Below the pieces are notes generated by a model. It was not told the DNA's origin. It saw nothing but the letters and a program-made list of their open reading frames with translations, and did no database searches. Positions 26,783 to 36,239 of a stretch of DNA of 64,000 nucleotides are shown one piece after another. The stretch comes from Sulfitobacter guttiformis (GTDB taxonomy: Bacteria > Pseudomonadota > Alphaproteobacteria > Rhodobacterales > Rhodobacteraceae). Where the stretch lies: the NCBI RefSeq assembly GCF_003610455.1, contig NZ_RAQK01000002.1, forward strand, positions 124,001 to 188,000, given 5' to 3'. Within the stretch, counting starts at the first letter, position 1; the number at the start of each line of letters is the position of its first letter. The translations under genes were made by a program, and so were the position numbers.

Positions 26783-27976
26783 TCAGAAGGATAAGTTGGC
26801 GTGCAAGGCCAAGCCCAAGGCCGCAATCCCGGTCTGGATATTCGCCTCCGACTGGGCAGAGAAATTGAAGCGGGCGTGATTGGCGCGCGGGGTCAGTGGA
26901 AAGAAGGTGGCGCCAGGCACATATGCCACACGGGCTTGCGGCAAAGCCACTTCGCGCATGAAGGCGGTGGCGTCAAAGCTTTCGGGAAACGTGAGCCAGG
27001 TGAAAAGGCCGCCTTCGGGGTCGGTTGCGCTGATTTCTTGTGGGAAATGCTGACGAATGGCGTCGAGCATGACCTCTTTCTTAGTGGCATAGGCTGTCCG
27101 CAAGGTCGCGATATGGGCCGAAAGGTCGTAACGATCCAGAAACAGGCTGGCGGCCGCCATGTTGAGGGTCGAGGTCTGGGTGTCGGCGGCTACCTTCAAG
27201 AGGCCCATGCGTGCAAGCAGGTCAGGGCTTGCTATGGCCCAGCCGATGCGCAGACCAGGGACGAGGACTTTGGAAAAGCTGCCAAGGTGGATGACCCGCC
27301 CCTCTGTGTCCAAGGACTTGAGGGTGGGCAGGTTCTGACCGGAAAACCGGATGTGGCGGTAGGGCGTGTCTTCCAGCACGATTAGGTCATACCGGTTTGC
27401 AAGTTCGATCAACTGCTTGCGCCGCACGAGCGAGAGGGTCACGCCGGTCGGGTTCTGGAAATCCGGAACGGTGTAGATCAGCCGGGCCCTTGGGTTGGCC
27501 GACAGGATCGCCTCAAGACGCTCGGTCTGCATGCCTTCTGAGTCGACGGGGACGACCGCGTATTTAGGCTGGCTGGGCTCAAAAGCGATCAGGGCGCCCA
27601 GAAAGGTAGGGTCTTCGGTTATGATCACGTCACCAGGGTCAATCAACATCCGTGCGGCAAAGTCGAGACCCTGCTGAGAGCCTTGCAGGACCAGCACGTC
27701 ATCACCGGTGCAAAGCGTGCCATCCGCCGACATCAGTTGGGCGATTTGCTCGCGCAGATGCGGTAAACCGTTGGAGGGCGCATATTGCATTGCGGCTCCC
27801 CCGGGCGCCCGAATAATGTCGTGAAAGATGGTGTCCAACTGTTCCTGCGGGAACAGCGTCGCGTCTGGGTAACCGCCGCCAAAGGAAATGATCGATGGAT
27901 CGGCTCCCAAGGCCAGCAATTCACCAATTGCCGATGGCCGCACCTTTGCCATTCGCTGGGCATATCTGAAAGTCAT
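26783..27976 (-). CDS. PLP-dependent aminotransferase, class I/II (LysN/2-aminoadipate type)
   Basis: 397 residues. Fold type I aminotransferase without the N-terminal helix-turn-helix of MocR proteins. Visible: SFGGGYPDATLFP at the start, QYAPSNGLPHLREQI, GSQQGLDFAARML, VPDFQNPTGVTLS (substrate/PLP Asn), LEDTPYRHIRF (Asp-x-x-Tyr) and the PLP lysine in SFSKVLVPGLRIGW. Closest described relatives are 2-aminoadipate and aromatic/branched aminotransferases. In operon with an RraA-like aldolase, so it may take part in amino-acid or hydroxy-acid catabolism; substrate not assigned. Confidence 0.88.
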   Translation of the reverse strand: MTFRYAQRMAKVRPSAIGELLALGADPSIISFGGGYPDATLFPQEQLDTIFHDIIRAPGGAAMQYAPSNGLPHLREQIAQLMSADGTLCTGDDVLVLQGSQQGLDFAARMLIDPGDVIITEDPTFLGALIAFEPSQPKYAVVPVDSEGMQTERLEAILSANPRARLIYTVPDFQNPTGVTLSLVRRKQLIELANRYDLIVLEDTPYRHIRFSGQNLPTLKSLDTEGRVIHLGSFSKVLVPGLRIGWAIASPDLLARMGLLKVAADTQTSTLNMAAASLFLDRYDLSAHIATLRTAYATKKEVMLDAIRQHFPQEISATDPEGGLFTWLTFPESFDATAFMREVALPQARVAYVPGATFFPLTPRANHARFNFSAQSEANIQTGIAALGLALHANLSF

Positions 27977-28356
27977 CGGCGTTAGTCCTTATTTATGTCG
28001 GTTAGAGGAGACACGATTAGATAGGGCGCTGCAAGCATTGCCCGCCCGGCAATACTGACCCGCAGGGCCATGGCGGGTCGAGCATCGGCACTTAGTCCGC
28101 AGATCTAAAATGGCGCGACGGAAAATGCTGTGGCACCCAAGAGCCGCAGATCTGTGGAAGCCACACCGCGGGGCCAACTCGGTTCCGATCGGCTGCAAGA
28201 GGCCGTTGGTGTTGTTCGGACGCGCCTTCACGAAGCAGCGGACAGCGGACATTCTCTGCAAGTGCGAACCAGTCGTGCCGGAATGTTGGGAGCCGACATC
28301 GAAAAAACCAGGAAACAAGAGGTTTCTCCGCGCTGCCGCAAGTCGGCTTCGAGCCC

Positions 28357-28560
28357 AAACCTGATCACGATGAAGGCCGAGCTGGTGATCAGGTCATGCG
28401 CCTTCAATATCCGATGGGTCTAAGATTTTGATACCAAAAAGATTTCCTTATCTGTGAAGGTTGCGGCCAGTTCTCGCGGCGACAGCTCCGTCTCCTTCAG
28501 CGCCAGCTTGACTACCTTGCGGCGAACATCATCAGGAATGCGGTTCCAGACATGTTTGGG
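28357..28560 (-). pseudogene. IS3-type transposase relic (middle fragment)
   Basis: Read on the minus strand: HVWNRIPDDVRRKVVKLALK, then ETELSPRELAATFTDKE and, after a stop and a small shift, RILKAHDLITSSAFIVI. This is the helix-turn-helix to catalytic-core boundary of IS3/IS481-group transposases (typical: WNRIPDDVR...ELSPRELA...YRLLKAHDLI.SPAF.VIKAA). It is truncated at both ends and lies directly against the IS6 relic, suggesting one element inserted in the other before both decayed. Confidence 0.75.
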
Positions 28561-28569
28561 CTTGGGGGA

Positions 28570-28989
28570 TCGATCTTGCAATCCAGCTTGGCCAGGTTGC
28601 AGGTATCGATCATATGGGACCTATGATCAAGGCTGGGTGCGATCTTGCGCTTTGCGGCACCATAGGATCGCAATTTGTCCGCTCTCCGGCAAGGACGCAG
28701 GACGCAGGACGCGAATTGCGGAGCAATGTCACGAAAGGGGGTATGATCCTTTTAAGAGCGAAGACCCACCGCTTCTTCAGCTTGATCAAAAGCCGCTTGC
28801 GGCGTGCTTGTCTCGTCTCGATTGCCGGATTTCATGAAGAACAACGCCGTGATTGTCGACCGTACGCCATGTGCCAGCATCAGCTCCTCGACCTCGCGTA
28901 GGTTCAAGTTGAACCCGGCGTAAAGCCAGACAACATGAGCAATGACCTGAGGCGGAAACCGATGGTGCTTGTAGTTGAATTTCTCTCAT
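28570..28989 (-). pseudogene. IS6-family transposase relic with internal deletion
   Basis: ATG 28989 gives MREIQLQ; then, one frame over, HRFPPQVIAHVVWLYAGFNL and NLREVEELMLAHG, the conserved start of IS6/IS26-type transposases. A deletion removes the first catalytic part; the sequence resumes as VDNHGVVLHEIRQSRRDKHA, and further on DKLRSYGAAKRKIAPSLDHRS, which in intact enzymes precedes the third catalytic residue. Several shifts and stops. Non-functional. Confidence 0.8.
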
Positions 28990-29233
28990 TGCATCGACAC
29001 TGGCTACGCCTGGGTCAGTGACCCCGCAGTTTCAGGCCTGTTAACAGCGATAACACCATCTTCAGGGACCGGATTGCTAGTTACTGGTCCGCACGAGCTG
29101 TTACAAAAGTTTCCGAAATACGAAGCAAATACTTCACTAAACTATTGCGAAGTTGTCACATTGGAAGCCGATAAGTAGCTTGAAAACGGCGTGCCGCTGT
29201 CAGGTATGCCTCCATTCAACGAGGTAAAAATCA

Positions 29234-30862
29234 ATGCTTATTCAACGTCGTCACGCTCTTGGTCTTATAGGGGCTGCTGCCGGGTCGCTCGCTTTGCCGC
29301 GATTGGGTTTTTCGCAAGTTCAGCGCCGTTCTGTCACTATTGCAGTGCAGAAAATAAGCAATAACAATACGCTAGATGTCTGGAATGAACAGTCCAACGT
29401 CGGCGAACGCGTGTTTTTTCCGAACCTTTGGGAAGGCTTGATCAATCGCGACTGGATGGGCAATCAGGGCGGCGTGCCCGGTCTGGCAACTGAATGGAAG
29501 CGTCTGGACGACCAAACCCTTGAGTTGAAACTGCGCAAGGGCGTCATCTTTCACAATGGCGACGAGATGACTGCCGATGATGTAGTTTTCTCGTTCTCGG
29601 ACGAGCGCGTCTTTGCAGGCACCCAGCCCGACGGCGGCAAAACGCTTTATGCCGATAACTTCAAGCCCAAGACCGACAAAGAACTGCCTGCCGGTGTGCC
29701 CGGTGTTGGCCGCCGCCTTTGGCCCGCTTTGCGCGGCGTTGAAGCGATCGATAAATACACGGTGCGGTTCTACAATGCGTCGCCTGACGTTACCCTTGAA
29801 GGGCGCTTGATGGCTTTCGGCTCGCAAATCGCCAGCCGCCGGTCTTGGGACGAAGCGGAAAGCTATGCGGCTTGGGCCAACGCGCCCGTGACCACCGGTG
29901 CCTACAAGGTGCAGGAATATCGCCCCGATGTATCGCTGACGCTGGTGGCGCATGATGATTACTGGGATGGCCGCCCGCCACTTGAGATGATCCGTTTCCT
30001 GGAAGTGCCCGAGGTGGCCAGTCGTGTAAACGGTCTGCTGTCTGGCGAATACGACTTTGCCTGCGACCTGCCACCAGATCAGTTGGACGCCGTGCGCAAC
30101 ACTGCCGGGCTTGAGGTTCAGGGCTCCACCATCCTCAACCATCGCATTCAGGTTTTTGACAAGGTACACCCCGTTCTGGCCGATCCGCTGATCCGCCGCG
30201 CGATGACCCATTCTGTCGACCGTCAGTTGATTGTTGACGCACTTTGGGATGGTCAAACCGTCGTGCCCGCCGGGCTTCAGTTTGAATTCTACGATGATAT
30301 GTTCATCAAAGGCTGGACCGCCCCCGAATTTGATCTCGCGGTGGCCCGCGATCTGGTCAAGCAGTCGGGTTACAAGGGCGACGCGATCCCCTTCCGCTTG
30401 TTGAACAACTACTACATCAATCAGGTTTCGAACGCGCAGATCATGGTCGAGATGTGGAAGCAGGCCGGCCTGAACGTCGAAATCCAGATGGTGGAAAATT
30501 GGGGTCAGATATTGGAAGACAACGACACCCGAGGCATCCGTGACTGGTCAAACTCGGCCACGTTCAATGATCCGGTATCGTCGATTATTGCCCAGCATGG
30601 CCCCAACGGTTTGCAGCAGCAGCGCAACGAATGGACCAATGACGAAATGAACGAACTGTCGAATTTCATGCAGAAATCGGTGGATCGTGGCGCACGCAAA
30701 AAGGCCTTTGCCCGGATGCTGGAAATCACCGAACGTGAAGATCCCGCGTTCCAAGTGCTGCACCAGAACTGCGTGTTCACCGGCATGAAAACTGAACTGA
30801 ACTGGAAGGCAGCCCCTGCCTTCGCAATGGACTTCCGCGCCAGCAACTGGCGCGCGTCCTAA
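29234..30862 (+). CDS. ABC transporter substrate-binding protein, family 5 (oligopeptide/agrocinopine type)
   Basis: 542 residues. Signal sequence of Tat type (RRHALGLIGAAAGSLALPRL). The SBP_bac_5 family core is clear: VFFPNLWEGLINRDW, LATEWKRLDDQTLELKLRKG, FHNGDEMTADDVVFSF (the family signature), then VTTGAYKVQEYRPDVSLTLV and a long C-terminal lobe. Relatives capture peptides, nickel, opines or sugar phosphodiesters in the periplasm. It heads a seven- or eight-gene operon with its own ATPases and permeases and then a glycerophosphodiesterase, phosphatase and isomerase, so a phosphodiester of a sugar or polyol is a better guess than a peptide. GAGG precedes the ATG. Confidence 0.88.
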   Translation: MLIQRRHALGLIGAAAGSLALPRLGFSQVQRRSVTIAVQKISNNNTLDVWNEQSNVGERVFFPNLWEGLINRDWMGNQGGVPGLATEWKRLDDQTLELKLRKGVIFHNGDEMTADDVVFSFSDERVFAGTQPDGGKTLYADNFKPKTDKELPAGVPGVGRRLWPALRGVEAIDKYTVRFYNASPDVTLEGRLMAFGSQIASRRSWDEAESYAAWANAPVTTGAYKVQEYRPDVSLTLVAHDDYWDGRPPLEMIRFLEVPEVASRVNGLLSGEYDFACDLPPDQLDAVRNTAGLEVQGSTILNHRIQVFDKVHPVLADPLIRRAMTHSVDRQLIVDALWDGQTVVPAGLQFEFYDDMFIKGWTAPEFDLAVARDLVKQSGYKGDAIPFRLLNNYYINQVSNAQIMVEMWKQAGLNVEIQMVENWGQILEDNDTRGIRDWSNSATFNDPVSSIIAQHGPNGLQQQRNEWTNDEMNELSNFMQKSVDRGARKKAFARMLEITEREDPAFQVLHQNCVFTGMKTELNWKAAPAFAMDFRASNWRAS

Positions 30863-30929
30863 CCCTCGGTCTGAAACCATCGGCGCAGCGACGTTTTCGC
30901 CGCGCCTTTGATCGTTTTGAAAGCCAGAT

Positions 30930-31922
30930 ATGACATTTGTAACCATACGTGACCTCAAAGTCGCCTTTGACGGCGTTCATGTCCTGCACGGCATCGATCT
31001 AGACGTGGCCCGTGGCGAAGCCTTGGGGCTTGTCGGTGAATCAGGCTGCGGCAAGTCTGTGACGTGGCTGGCTGCGTTGGGCCTGTTGCCGGGAAAAGCC
31101 AGTGTTTCAGGCTCTGTCACCGTCGAAGGTCAGCAACTGATTGGCGCGAAAGCGGCGCTGGTTGAGGGCGTCCGGGGGGGGCGGATCGCGATGATCTTTC
31201 AAGATCCGTCGTCATCGCTTAACCCTGTACGCACCGTCGGGCATCAAATCGGCGAAAGCTTGCGGCTGCACCGCGGGATGGATCGCCGTGCCACGCGCGT
31301 CGAGGCCGTTCGCCTGTTGGACATGGTGGGCATTCCCGATGCTGGCAAACGTGTCGATCTATACCCTCATGAATTCTCCGGCGGGCAGTGTCAGCGCGTG
31401 ATGGTCGCCATGGCGCTTGCGGGCGAACCCGATCTGCTGATCGCCGATGAACCCACAACCGCCCTTGATGCGACCATTCAGGCCCAGATCCTTGACCTGT
31501 TGGCGACGCTGCGGCGCGAAACCGGCATGGCTATGGTCTTTATCAGCCATGATCTGGGTGCCGTCGGCGCGATCTGCGACCGGGTCAATGTGATGTATGC
31601 AGGCCGGATCGTTGAAAGCGGCAACATCGGCGCGATGTTCGACCAGCCGCGCCATCCCTACACCCGCGGCTTGTTCGATGCTATCCCGCGCCTTGATGGC
31701 ACGCGCAACCGGTTGATCCCAATCCATGGCACCGTGCCAGACCCGCGACATATGCCATCGGGCTGCGCCTTTGCACCGCGCTGTTCCAAAGCATCTGATT
31801 TCTGCAACAGCGCCACACCCGCGCTAAAAGCACAAAAAGATGGCCGTTTCTTGGCCTGCTACCATCCGGTTGCAGCAGTCGACACGACAGAAAATTCTAA
31901 CCTTGAAAGGGTGTCAGCGTGA
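30930..31922 (+). CDS. ABC transporter ATP-binding protein, DppD/OppD type
   Basis: 330 residues. Walker A GESGCGKS (about residue 36), Q-loop FQDPSSSLNP, signature FSGGQCQR, Walker B LLIADEPTTALD and switch FISHDL are all intact. The C-terminal extension carries PSGCAFAPRCSKASDFC, the Cys-rich oligopeptide-transporter domain that can bind an iron-sulfur cluster. The final GTGA overlaps the next ATPase gene by four bases. Confidence 0.92.
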   Translation: MTFVTIRDLKVAFDGVHVLHGIDLDVARGEALGLVGESGCGKSVTWLAALGLLPGKASVSGSVTVEGQQLIGAKAALVEGVRGGRIAMIFQDPSSSLNPVRTVGHQIGESLRLHRGMDRRATRVEAVRLLDMVGIPDAGKRVDLYPHEFSGGQCQRVMVAMALAGEPDLLIADEPTTALDATIQAQILDLLATLRRETGMAMVFISHDLGAVGAICDRVNVMYAGRIVESGNIGAMFDQPRHPYTRGLFDAIPRLDGTRNRLIPIHGTVPDPRHMPSGCAFAPRCSKASDFCNSATPALKAQKDGRFLACYHPVAAVDTTENSNLERVSA

Positions 31923-32902
31923 CCCCGTTGCTAAGTGCGCAGGGGCTGGTCCGATGCTACGAAGGGCAGAAAACCCTGTTCAAAAAGGCCACATCAGTGC
32001 GGGCTGTCGATGGCGTTGATCTGACGCTAAACCCTGGTGAAACCCTGGGGATCGTTGGCGAAAGCGGGTCTGGAAAATCTACACTTGGCCGCATTTTGCT
32101 GGGGATCGATCCCCCGACGGCGGGCGAAGTCCGCTTTGACGGTCAGCCGATGCCACCGTTGCACAGCCCCGCGTGGCGGGCCCTGCGCGCACATATGCAG
32201 TTCGTCTACCAAGACCCCCTTGCAGCACTGGACAGGCGCCTGACCATCGCAGAACAAATTGGCGAACCACTAGAGATTCACGGGCTGGCCAAGGGGCCCG
32301 AACTCAGTGAGCGGGTCCGCGATCTGCTAGCGCAAGTCGGGCTGCGGCAGGATCAGGGCGCGCGCTATCCGCACGAGCTTTCTGGCGGTCAGCGCCAACG
32401 GGTGATCATTGCCCGGGCGCTGGCCACATCGCCCCGACTGCTGGTTTGCGATGAACCCGTTTCTGCGCTGGATGTTTCCATTCAGGCGCAAGTCGTAAAC
32501 CTGCTGCGTGACCTTCAGGAAAGCCACGGCATCGCGATGGTGTTCATCAGCCACGACCTGAAGGTGGTGCGCAACATCTGCGACCGCGTCGCAGTGATGT
32601 ACCTTGGCCGGATCGTGGAAGAAGCCAGCTCTGACGAGATTTTCGCCCGTCCTCTGCACCCCTATACCAAAGCATTGGTGTCCTCTGTCCCGATCCCCGG
32701 CAAACGGTTGGAAGGGCGCATCTTGTTGAAAGGTGAACCGCCAAACCCCGCCAAGCGCCCATCCGGATGCGCATTTCATCCCCGCTGCGGTGCCGCTGTG
32801 CCCGGCTGTGCGGGTGCCGTGCCTTTGCTGCAAGAGACCGGACCAGACCGCAGCGCCGCCTGCCATTTACTGCCCACCACCCTAAAGGAGGAGGCCGCCT
32901 GA
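31919..32902 (+). CDS. ABC transporter ATP-binding protein, DppF/OppF type
   Basis: 327 residues beginning with GTG inside the stop of the preceding gene. Walker [41 protein letters not shown] and FISHDLKVV are complete, and the C terminus has the matching Cys motif ([17 protein letters not shown]). It forms the heterodimer with the DppD-like subunit. The permease gene follows 31 bases later. Confidence 0.92.
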   Translation: MTPLLSAQGLVRCYEGQKTLFKKATSVRAVDGVDLTLNPGETLGIVGESGSGKSTLGRILLGIDPPTAGEVRFDGQPMPPLHSPAWRALRAHMQFVYQDPLAALDRRLTIAEQIGEPLEIHGLAKGPELSERVRDLLAQVGLRQDQGARYPHELSGGQRQRVIIARALATSPRLLVCDEPVSALDVSIQAQVVNLLRDLQESHGIAMVFISHDLKVVRNICDRVAVMYLGRIVEEASSDEIFARPLHPYTKALVSSVPIPGKRLEGRILLKGEPPNPAKRPSGCAFHPRCGAAVPGCAGAVPLLQETGPDRSAACHLLPTTLKEEAA

Positions 32903-32933
32903 TGCTCCCCTGCACTTACCAGAAAACGACACC

Positions 32934-33863
32934 ATGCTAAGTTATGCGCTGACCCGCCTGTTCAGGGCCACGTTGACGATTCTGCTGGTAATGACCTTTG
33001 CCTTCATCGTCTTGCGCCTGTCTGGCGACCCTGCGGCGATCATGTTGGGGCCAGATGCGCCGACCGACAGTGTTGATGCGTTCCGCGCGGAATGGGGATT
33101 GGATGACCCGATCTGGAAACAGTATTTCGCCTATCTGAAATCCATCGCCCAGTTGGATTTTGGCGTTTCGATGCGCGACAGATCACCGGCGATCAATCTG
33201 GTCCTTGAACGGGTTCCAGCCACGCTGGCTTTGACCGTGCCAACACTGATCATACAGTTGGGCATCGGGATTCCGGCAGGGGTTTATGCCGCCCTGCACC
33301 GTGAATCGCTGGCCGATCGCGGGGTTATCATGCTGTCGATCTTCGGTTTTACCATTCCGTCTTTTGTCATGGGGCTCGTGTTGGTGCTGATCTTTGCGGT
33401 GATGCTGGGTTGGTTGCCCTCTGGCGGGCAGGACAGTTGGCAACATGGGATTCTGCCGATTGCGACGATGTCGGTCGGCGGCATTGGCATTCTCGCCCGA
33501 TTTTCCCGCTCTGCCATGATTGAGGTGATGGGCCAGCCCTACATCCGTACCGCAATGGCCAAGGGGTTAAGTTGGCGCGATGTCGTATGGAAACACGCGC
33601 TGCCCAATGCGTCGGTGCCGATTGTCACCATCGTTGGTTTCATGGTCGGCTCTCTGATCGCGGGGGCTGTGGTGGTCGAAAGCATCTTTTCTTGGCCCGG
33701 CATCGGACGGCTGCTGATTGTGTCGGTGTCAAATCGGGACTTGGCGGTGGTGCAGTGTCTGCTGCTGGTCGTCGCCTCGACCATGGTTATTGCAAACCTG
33801 TGTGTTGATTTCGCCTATGGGCTTTTGGATCCGCGCCTGCGCTCCAAAACAGCCGCACATTAA
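32934..33863 (+). CDS. ABC transporter permease, DppB/OppB type
   Basis: 309 residues, six transmembrane helices. N-terminal TRLFRATLTILLVMTFAFIV and RLSGDPAAIMLGPDAP are the usual DppB start, and the coupling motif reads YIRTAMAKGLSWRDVVWKHA (EAA-type loop) near residue 205. Part of the transporter with the DppC-like gene that starts 10 bases after it. Confidence 0.92.
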   Translation: MLSYALTRLFRATLTILLVMTFAFIVLRLSGDPAAIMLGPDAPTDSVDAFRAEWGLDDPIWKQYFAYLKSIAQLDFGVSMRDRSPAINLVLERVPATLALTVPTLIIQLGIGIPAGVYAALHRESLADRGVIMLSIFGFTIPSFVMGLVLVLIFAVMLGWLPSGGQDSWQHGILPIATMSVGGIGILARFSRSAMIEVMGQPYIRTAMAKGLSWRDVVWKHALPNASVPIVTIVGFMVGSLIAGAVVVESIFSWPGIGRLLIVSVSNRDLAVVQCLLLVVASTMVIANLCVDFAYGLLDPRLRSKTAAH

Positions 33864-33873
33864 GGAATTTGGT

Positions 33874-34740
33874 ATGACCGTTCAAGCAACCAATATGGCA
33901 CCGGGAAGCGGTCTGATCCGCCGCATACGGTTCAATGCGCCCTTTCTGGTGGTATTCGGGTTGGCATGGTTGGCGCTGATGGTGCTGACGGCAGTCTTTG
34001 CCGATTTTATCCGCCCCTACGAGATCACCAAGATGGACCTGTCGGCACGTCTTGTCGGCCCACTCAGCCAAGGCCATCTGCTGGGCACGGACGAGTTGGG
34101 CCGTGATGTGCTGTCGCGATTGATCCAGTCTATCCGCGTTTCATTGGTGATTGCCTTTGGTGCCACGATCATTTCAGCGGTCTTTGGCACGACGCTGGGG
34201 TTTATGGCGGCCCAGTTTCGCGGTGTGGTCGAACATTTCATTCTTGTGTTGGCTGATTTCCAGGCCGCCTTGCCGTTTCTGATCCTGTCGCTGGCCGTGC
34301 TGGCCTTTTTCGGGTCGTCACTTACGTTGCTGGTGGGCCTGATGGGGTTCTACGGATGGGAACGCTACGCGCGTATTTCGAGGGGTCTGGCGATTTCTGC
34401 AGGTGCGCAAGGCTATGCGTCGGCGGTTGTGCAATTGGGGGCCAAGCCGTCGCGGGTCTATCTAAAGCATATTCTTCCCAATGTGGCCTCAACTCTGATC
34501 GTCTCGATGACGCTGACCTTTCCCGAAATCATCCTGATGGAAAGCGGGCTGTCGTTTCTGGGGCTTGGCGTGCAGCCCCCCGAAAGCTCGCTTGGCAACA
34601 TGGTCGGGTTTGGCCGCGAATATCTGACCCGCGCCCCGTGGATCATGCTGGCCCCGGCCTTTGTGATCATGATGACCACACTGTCGATCTCGCTGGTGGG
34701 GGATTGGCTGCGCGACAAGCTTGATCCAACAATCCGCTAA
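33874..34740 (+). CDS. ABC transporter permease, DppC/OppC type
   Basis: About 288 residues from ATG 33874; an upstream in-frame region overlapping the DppB-like gene is not part of it. Features: a first helix (FLVVFGLAWLALMVLTAVFA), the periplasmic LLGTDELGRDVLSRLI motif diagnostic of DppC proteins and the coupling loop YASAVVQLGAKPSRVYLKHI. Ends 15 bases before the phosphodiesterase gene. Confidence 0.92.
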   Translation: MTVQATNMAPGSGLIRRIRFNAPFLVVFGLAWLALMVLTAVFADFIRPYEITKMDLSARLVGPLSQGHLLGTDELGRDVLSRLIQSIRVSLVIAFGATIISAVFGTTLGFMAAQFRGVVEHFILVLADFQAALPFLILSLAVLAFFGSSLTLLVGLMGFYGWERYARISRGLAISAGAQGYASAVVQLGAKPSRVYLKHILPNVASTLIVSMTLTFPEIILMESGLSFLGLGVQPPESSLGNMVGFGREYLTRAPWIMLAPAFVIMMTTLSISLVGDWLRDKLDPTIR

Positions 34741-34755
34741 ACAAGGACATTTCCT

Positions 34756-35514
34756 ATGACCAAAATCATTGCCCATCGTGGGGCGCGCAACCTGTGGGCC
34801 GAAAACTCACTGACCGGGTTTCGCAACGTACTGGATTTGGGCGCTATGGCGGTAGAGTTCGATCTGCATCTGGGGGCCGATAACACGGTTCTGGTAATCC
34901 ACGATGCCACACTTGATCGCACCACCACGGGAACCGGCCCTGTCAGCGCCCTAACCACAGCCAGCCGCCATGATCTGCGCCTGATTGGCCCTGAAGGCGA
35001 GATTGACGAAGGCGTGCCGCTTTTGTCTGAGGTGCTGGATGTTCTGGCCCCTGCGCAGGGGCTGCACTTCATGCCTGAATTCAAGGCGGATGAGAACGGC
35101 GTTTATGATCCTGCGTTGATCACCGCGACGGTTCAACTGTTGCGCGACCGTAATCTTGGCGCGCGCACGACCCTGCACAGCTTTGACATCGACGTGGTCC
35201 GCACACTCGAAGCGGTCGCACCCGAGTTTAGGCGCATGATCTCGGTCAATAGGGATTGGATGGCCAAACAGGGCGGCGTTGAAGTGTTCTTTGAAACGGT
35301 CAACGATCTGGTGGACATCGTGGCCGTACATCATGAACTGTTCGAGGCTGAGTTTGACCGGATTACAACGGTGTTTCCTCTCGACAGGCTAAGCGTTTGG
35401 ACCGTCAATGACCCTGAAATGATCGGCCATTGGCTGAAACGCGGCCCCGGTTTTCTGACCACCGATGATCCGCGTCTGGCCCATCGCATGATGACTCAAG
35501 GGGTGACAGCATGA
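34756..35514 (+). CDS. Glycerophosphodiester phosphodiesterase family protein
   Basis: 252 residues with the GDPD TIM-barrel motifs: IAHRGARNLWAENSLTGF (HRG and E-N), VEFDLHLGADNTVLVIHDAT (ExD and the HD pair) and MPEFKAD (the metal-binding Glu). The enzyme hydrolyses a phosphodiester, releasing an alcohol and a sugar/glycerol phosphate. There is no signal peptide, so it works in the cytoplasm on what the adjacent importer delivers. AccF of the Agrobacterium agrocinopine operon is of this type and has similar neighbours. ATGA overlap with the next gene. Confidence 0.9.
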   Translation: MTKIIAHRGARNLWAENSLTGFRNVLDLGAMAVEFDLHLGADNTVLVIHDATLDRTTTGTGPVSALTTASRHDLRLIGPEGEIDEGVPLLSEVLDVLAPAQGLHFMPEFKADENGVYDPALITATVQLLRDRNLGARTTLHSFDIDVVRTLEAVAPEFRRMISVNRDWMAKQGGVEVFFETVNDLVDIVAVHHELFEAEFDRITTVFPLDRLSVWTVNDPEMIGHWLKRGPGFLTTDDPRLAHRMMTQGVTA

Positions 35515-36200
35515 AGCCCTTTGATCTGGTGATCTTCGATTGCGACGGTGTGCTGATCGACAGCGAACCGTTGGGTGCCCAAGCGCTGGCCGAGGCGATC
35601 ACCGCCGCTGGCCACCAAATGACGCAAGCCAAGGCAGAAGCGATTTTTTCAGGCTCCGGCGCTGCGCAAACGCGGCTCTTGCTTGAACAGTTGGGCCTGG
35701 AGGCGGATGCGGTCATCGCCGATGCCGACAAGCGTTTGTCGACCCTGTTTGCCATGGGTGTCGCGCCAGTGCCGGGGATTGAACAGGTGCTGCGCAGTCT
35801 CACGGTCCAGATATGTGTCGCCTCGAACAGCAGCGTTGACCGCTTGGCCGAAAGCCTGTGCCGCACGCCGCTGGCCGCGCTTTTTGGTTCACATATCTAC
35901 AGCGCCAGCCATGTTGCGCGTAGCAAACCCGCACCCGATTTGGCGCTGCACTGTCTGGCCCAGATCGGTACCACCGCGGATCGGTCTATTTTCGTCGATG
36001 ACAATATTCATGGCATCGGCTGTGCGCGGGCTGCCGGGATTTTGTCGATTGGTTTTGTTGGACTCTCAGACCACCGCCCAGATCATGCCAGAACCTTGCG
36101 TGCTGCCGGTGCCGATCACGTGGTCCACGGTGCCCAAGACCTAGATGCCCTGCTGACAGAGCTGACGATGCCTGCGCACGCAGATCACCTTGTCGAATAA
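35511..36200 (+). CDS. HAD-superfamily phosphatase, phosphoglycolate-phosphatase-like
   Basis: 229 residues. Motif I IFDCDGVLIDSE, motif II VASNSSVDR, motif III lysine in ARSKPAPDL and motif IV FVDDNIHGI define a sugar-phosphate HAD hydrolase with a C1 cap. It would dephosphorylate the sugar or polyol phosphate freed by the phosphodiesterase whose gene overlaps by ATGA. In agrocinopine catabolism AccG does the same step. Confidence 0.88.
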   Translation: MKPFDLVIFDCDGVLIDSEPLGAQALAEAITAAGHQMTQAKAEAIFSGSGAAQTRLLLEQLGLEADAVIADADKRLSTLFAMGVAPVPGIEQVLRSLTVQICVASNSSVDRLAESLCRTPLAALFGSHIYSASHVARSKPAPDLALHCLAQIGTTADRSIFVDDNIHGIGCARAAGILSIGFVGLSDHRPDHARTLRAAGADHVVHGAQDLDALLTELTMPAHADHLVE

Positions 36201-36239
36201 TTCCGGCCCTTTCCCTCTTTATCATCCAAGGAACATACC

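Larger units (their letters stand above)
27977..29233. other. IS graveyard between two operons
   Basis: No intact gene. It contains an IS3-type relic at 28357-28560, an IS6-type relic at 28570-28989 and, at about 28190-28350, sequence resembling the dispersed element (gcggacattctctgcaag). The last 200 bases before 29233 probably hold the promoter of the downstream importer operon, but no clear boxes were identified. Confidence 0.6.

Noticed and set aside
28686..28712. Tandem gacgcag units
   Set aside because: Only about three short copies inside the IS6 relic; no functional meaning visible.
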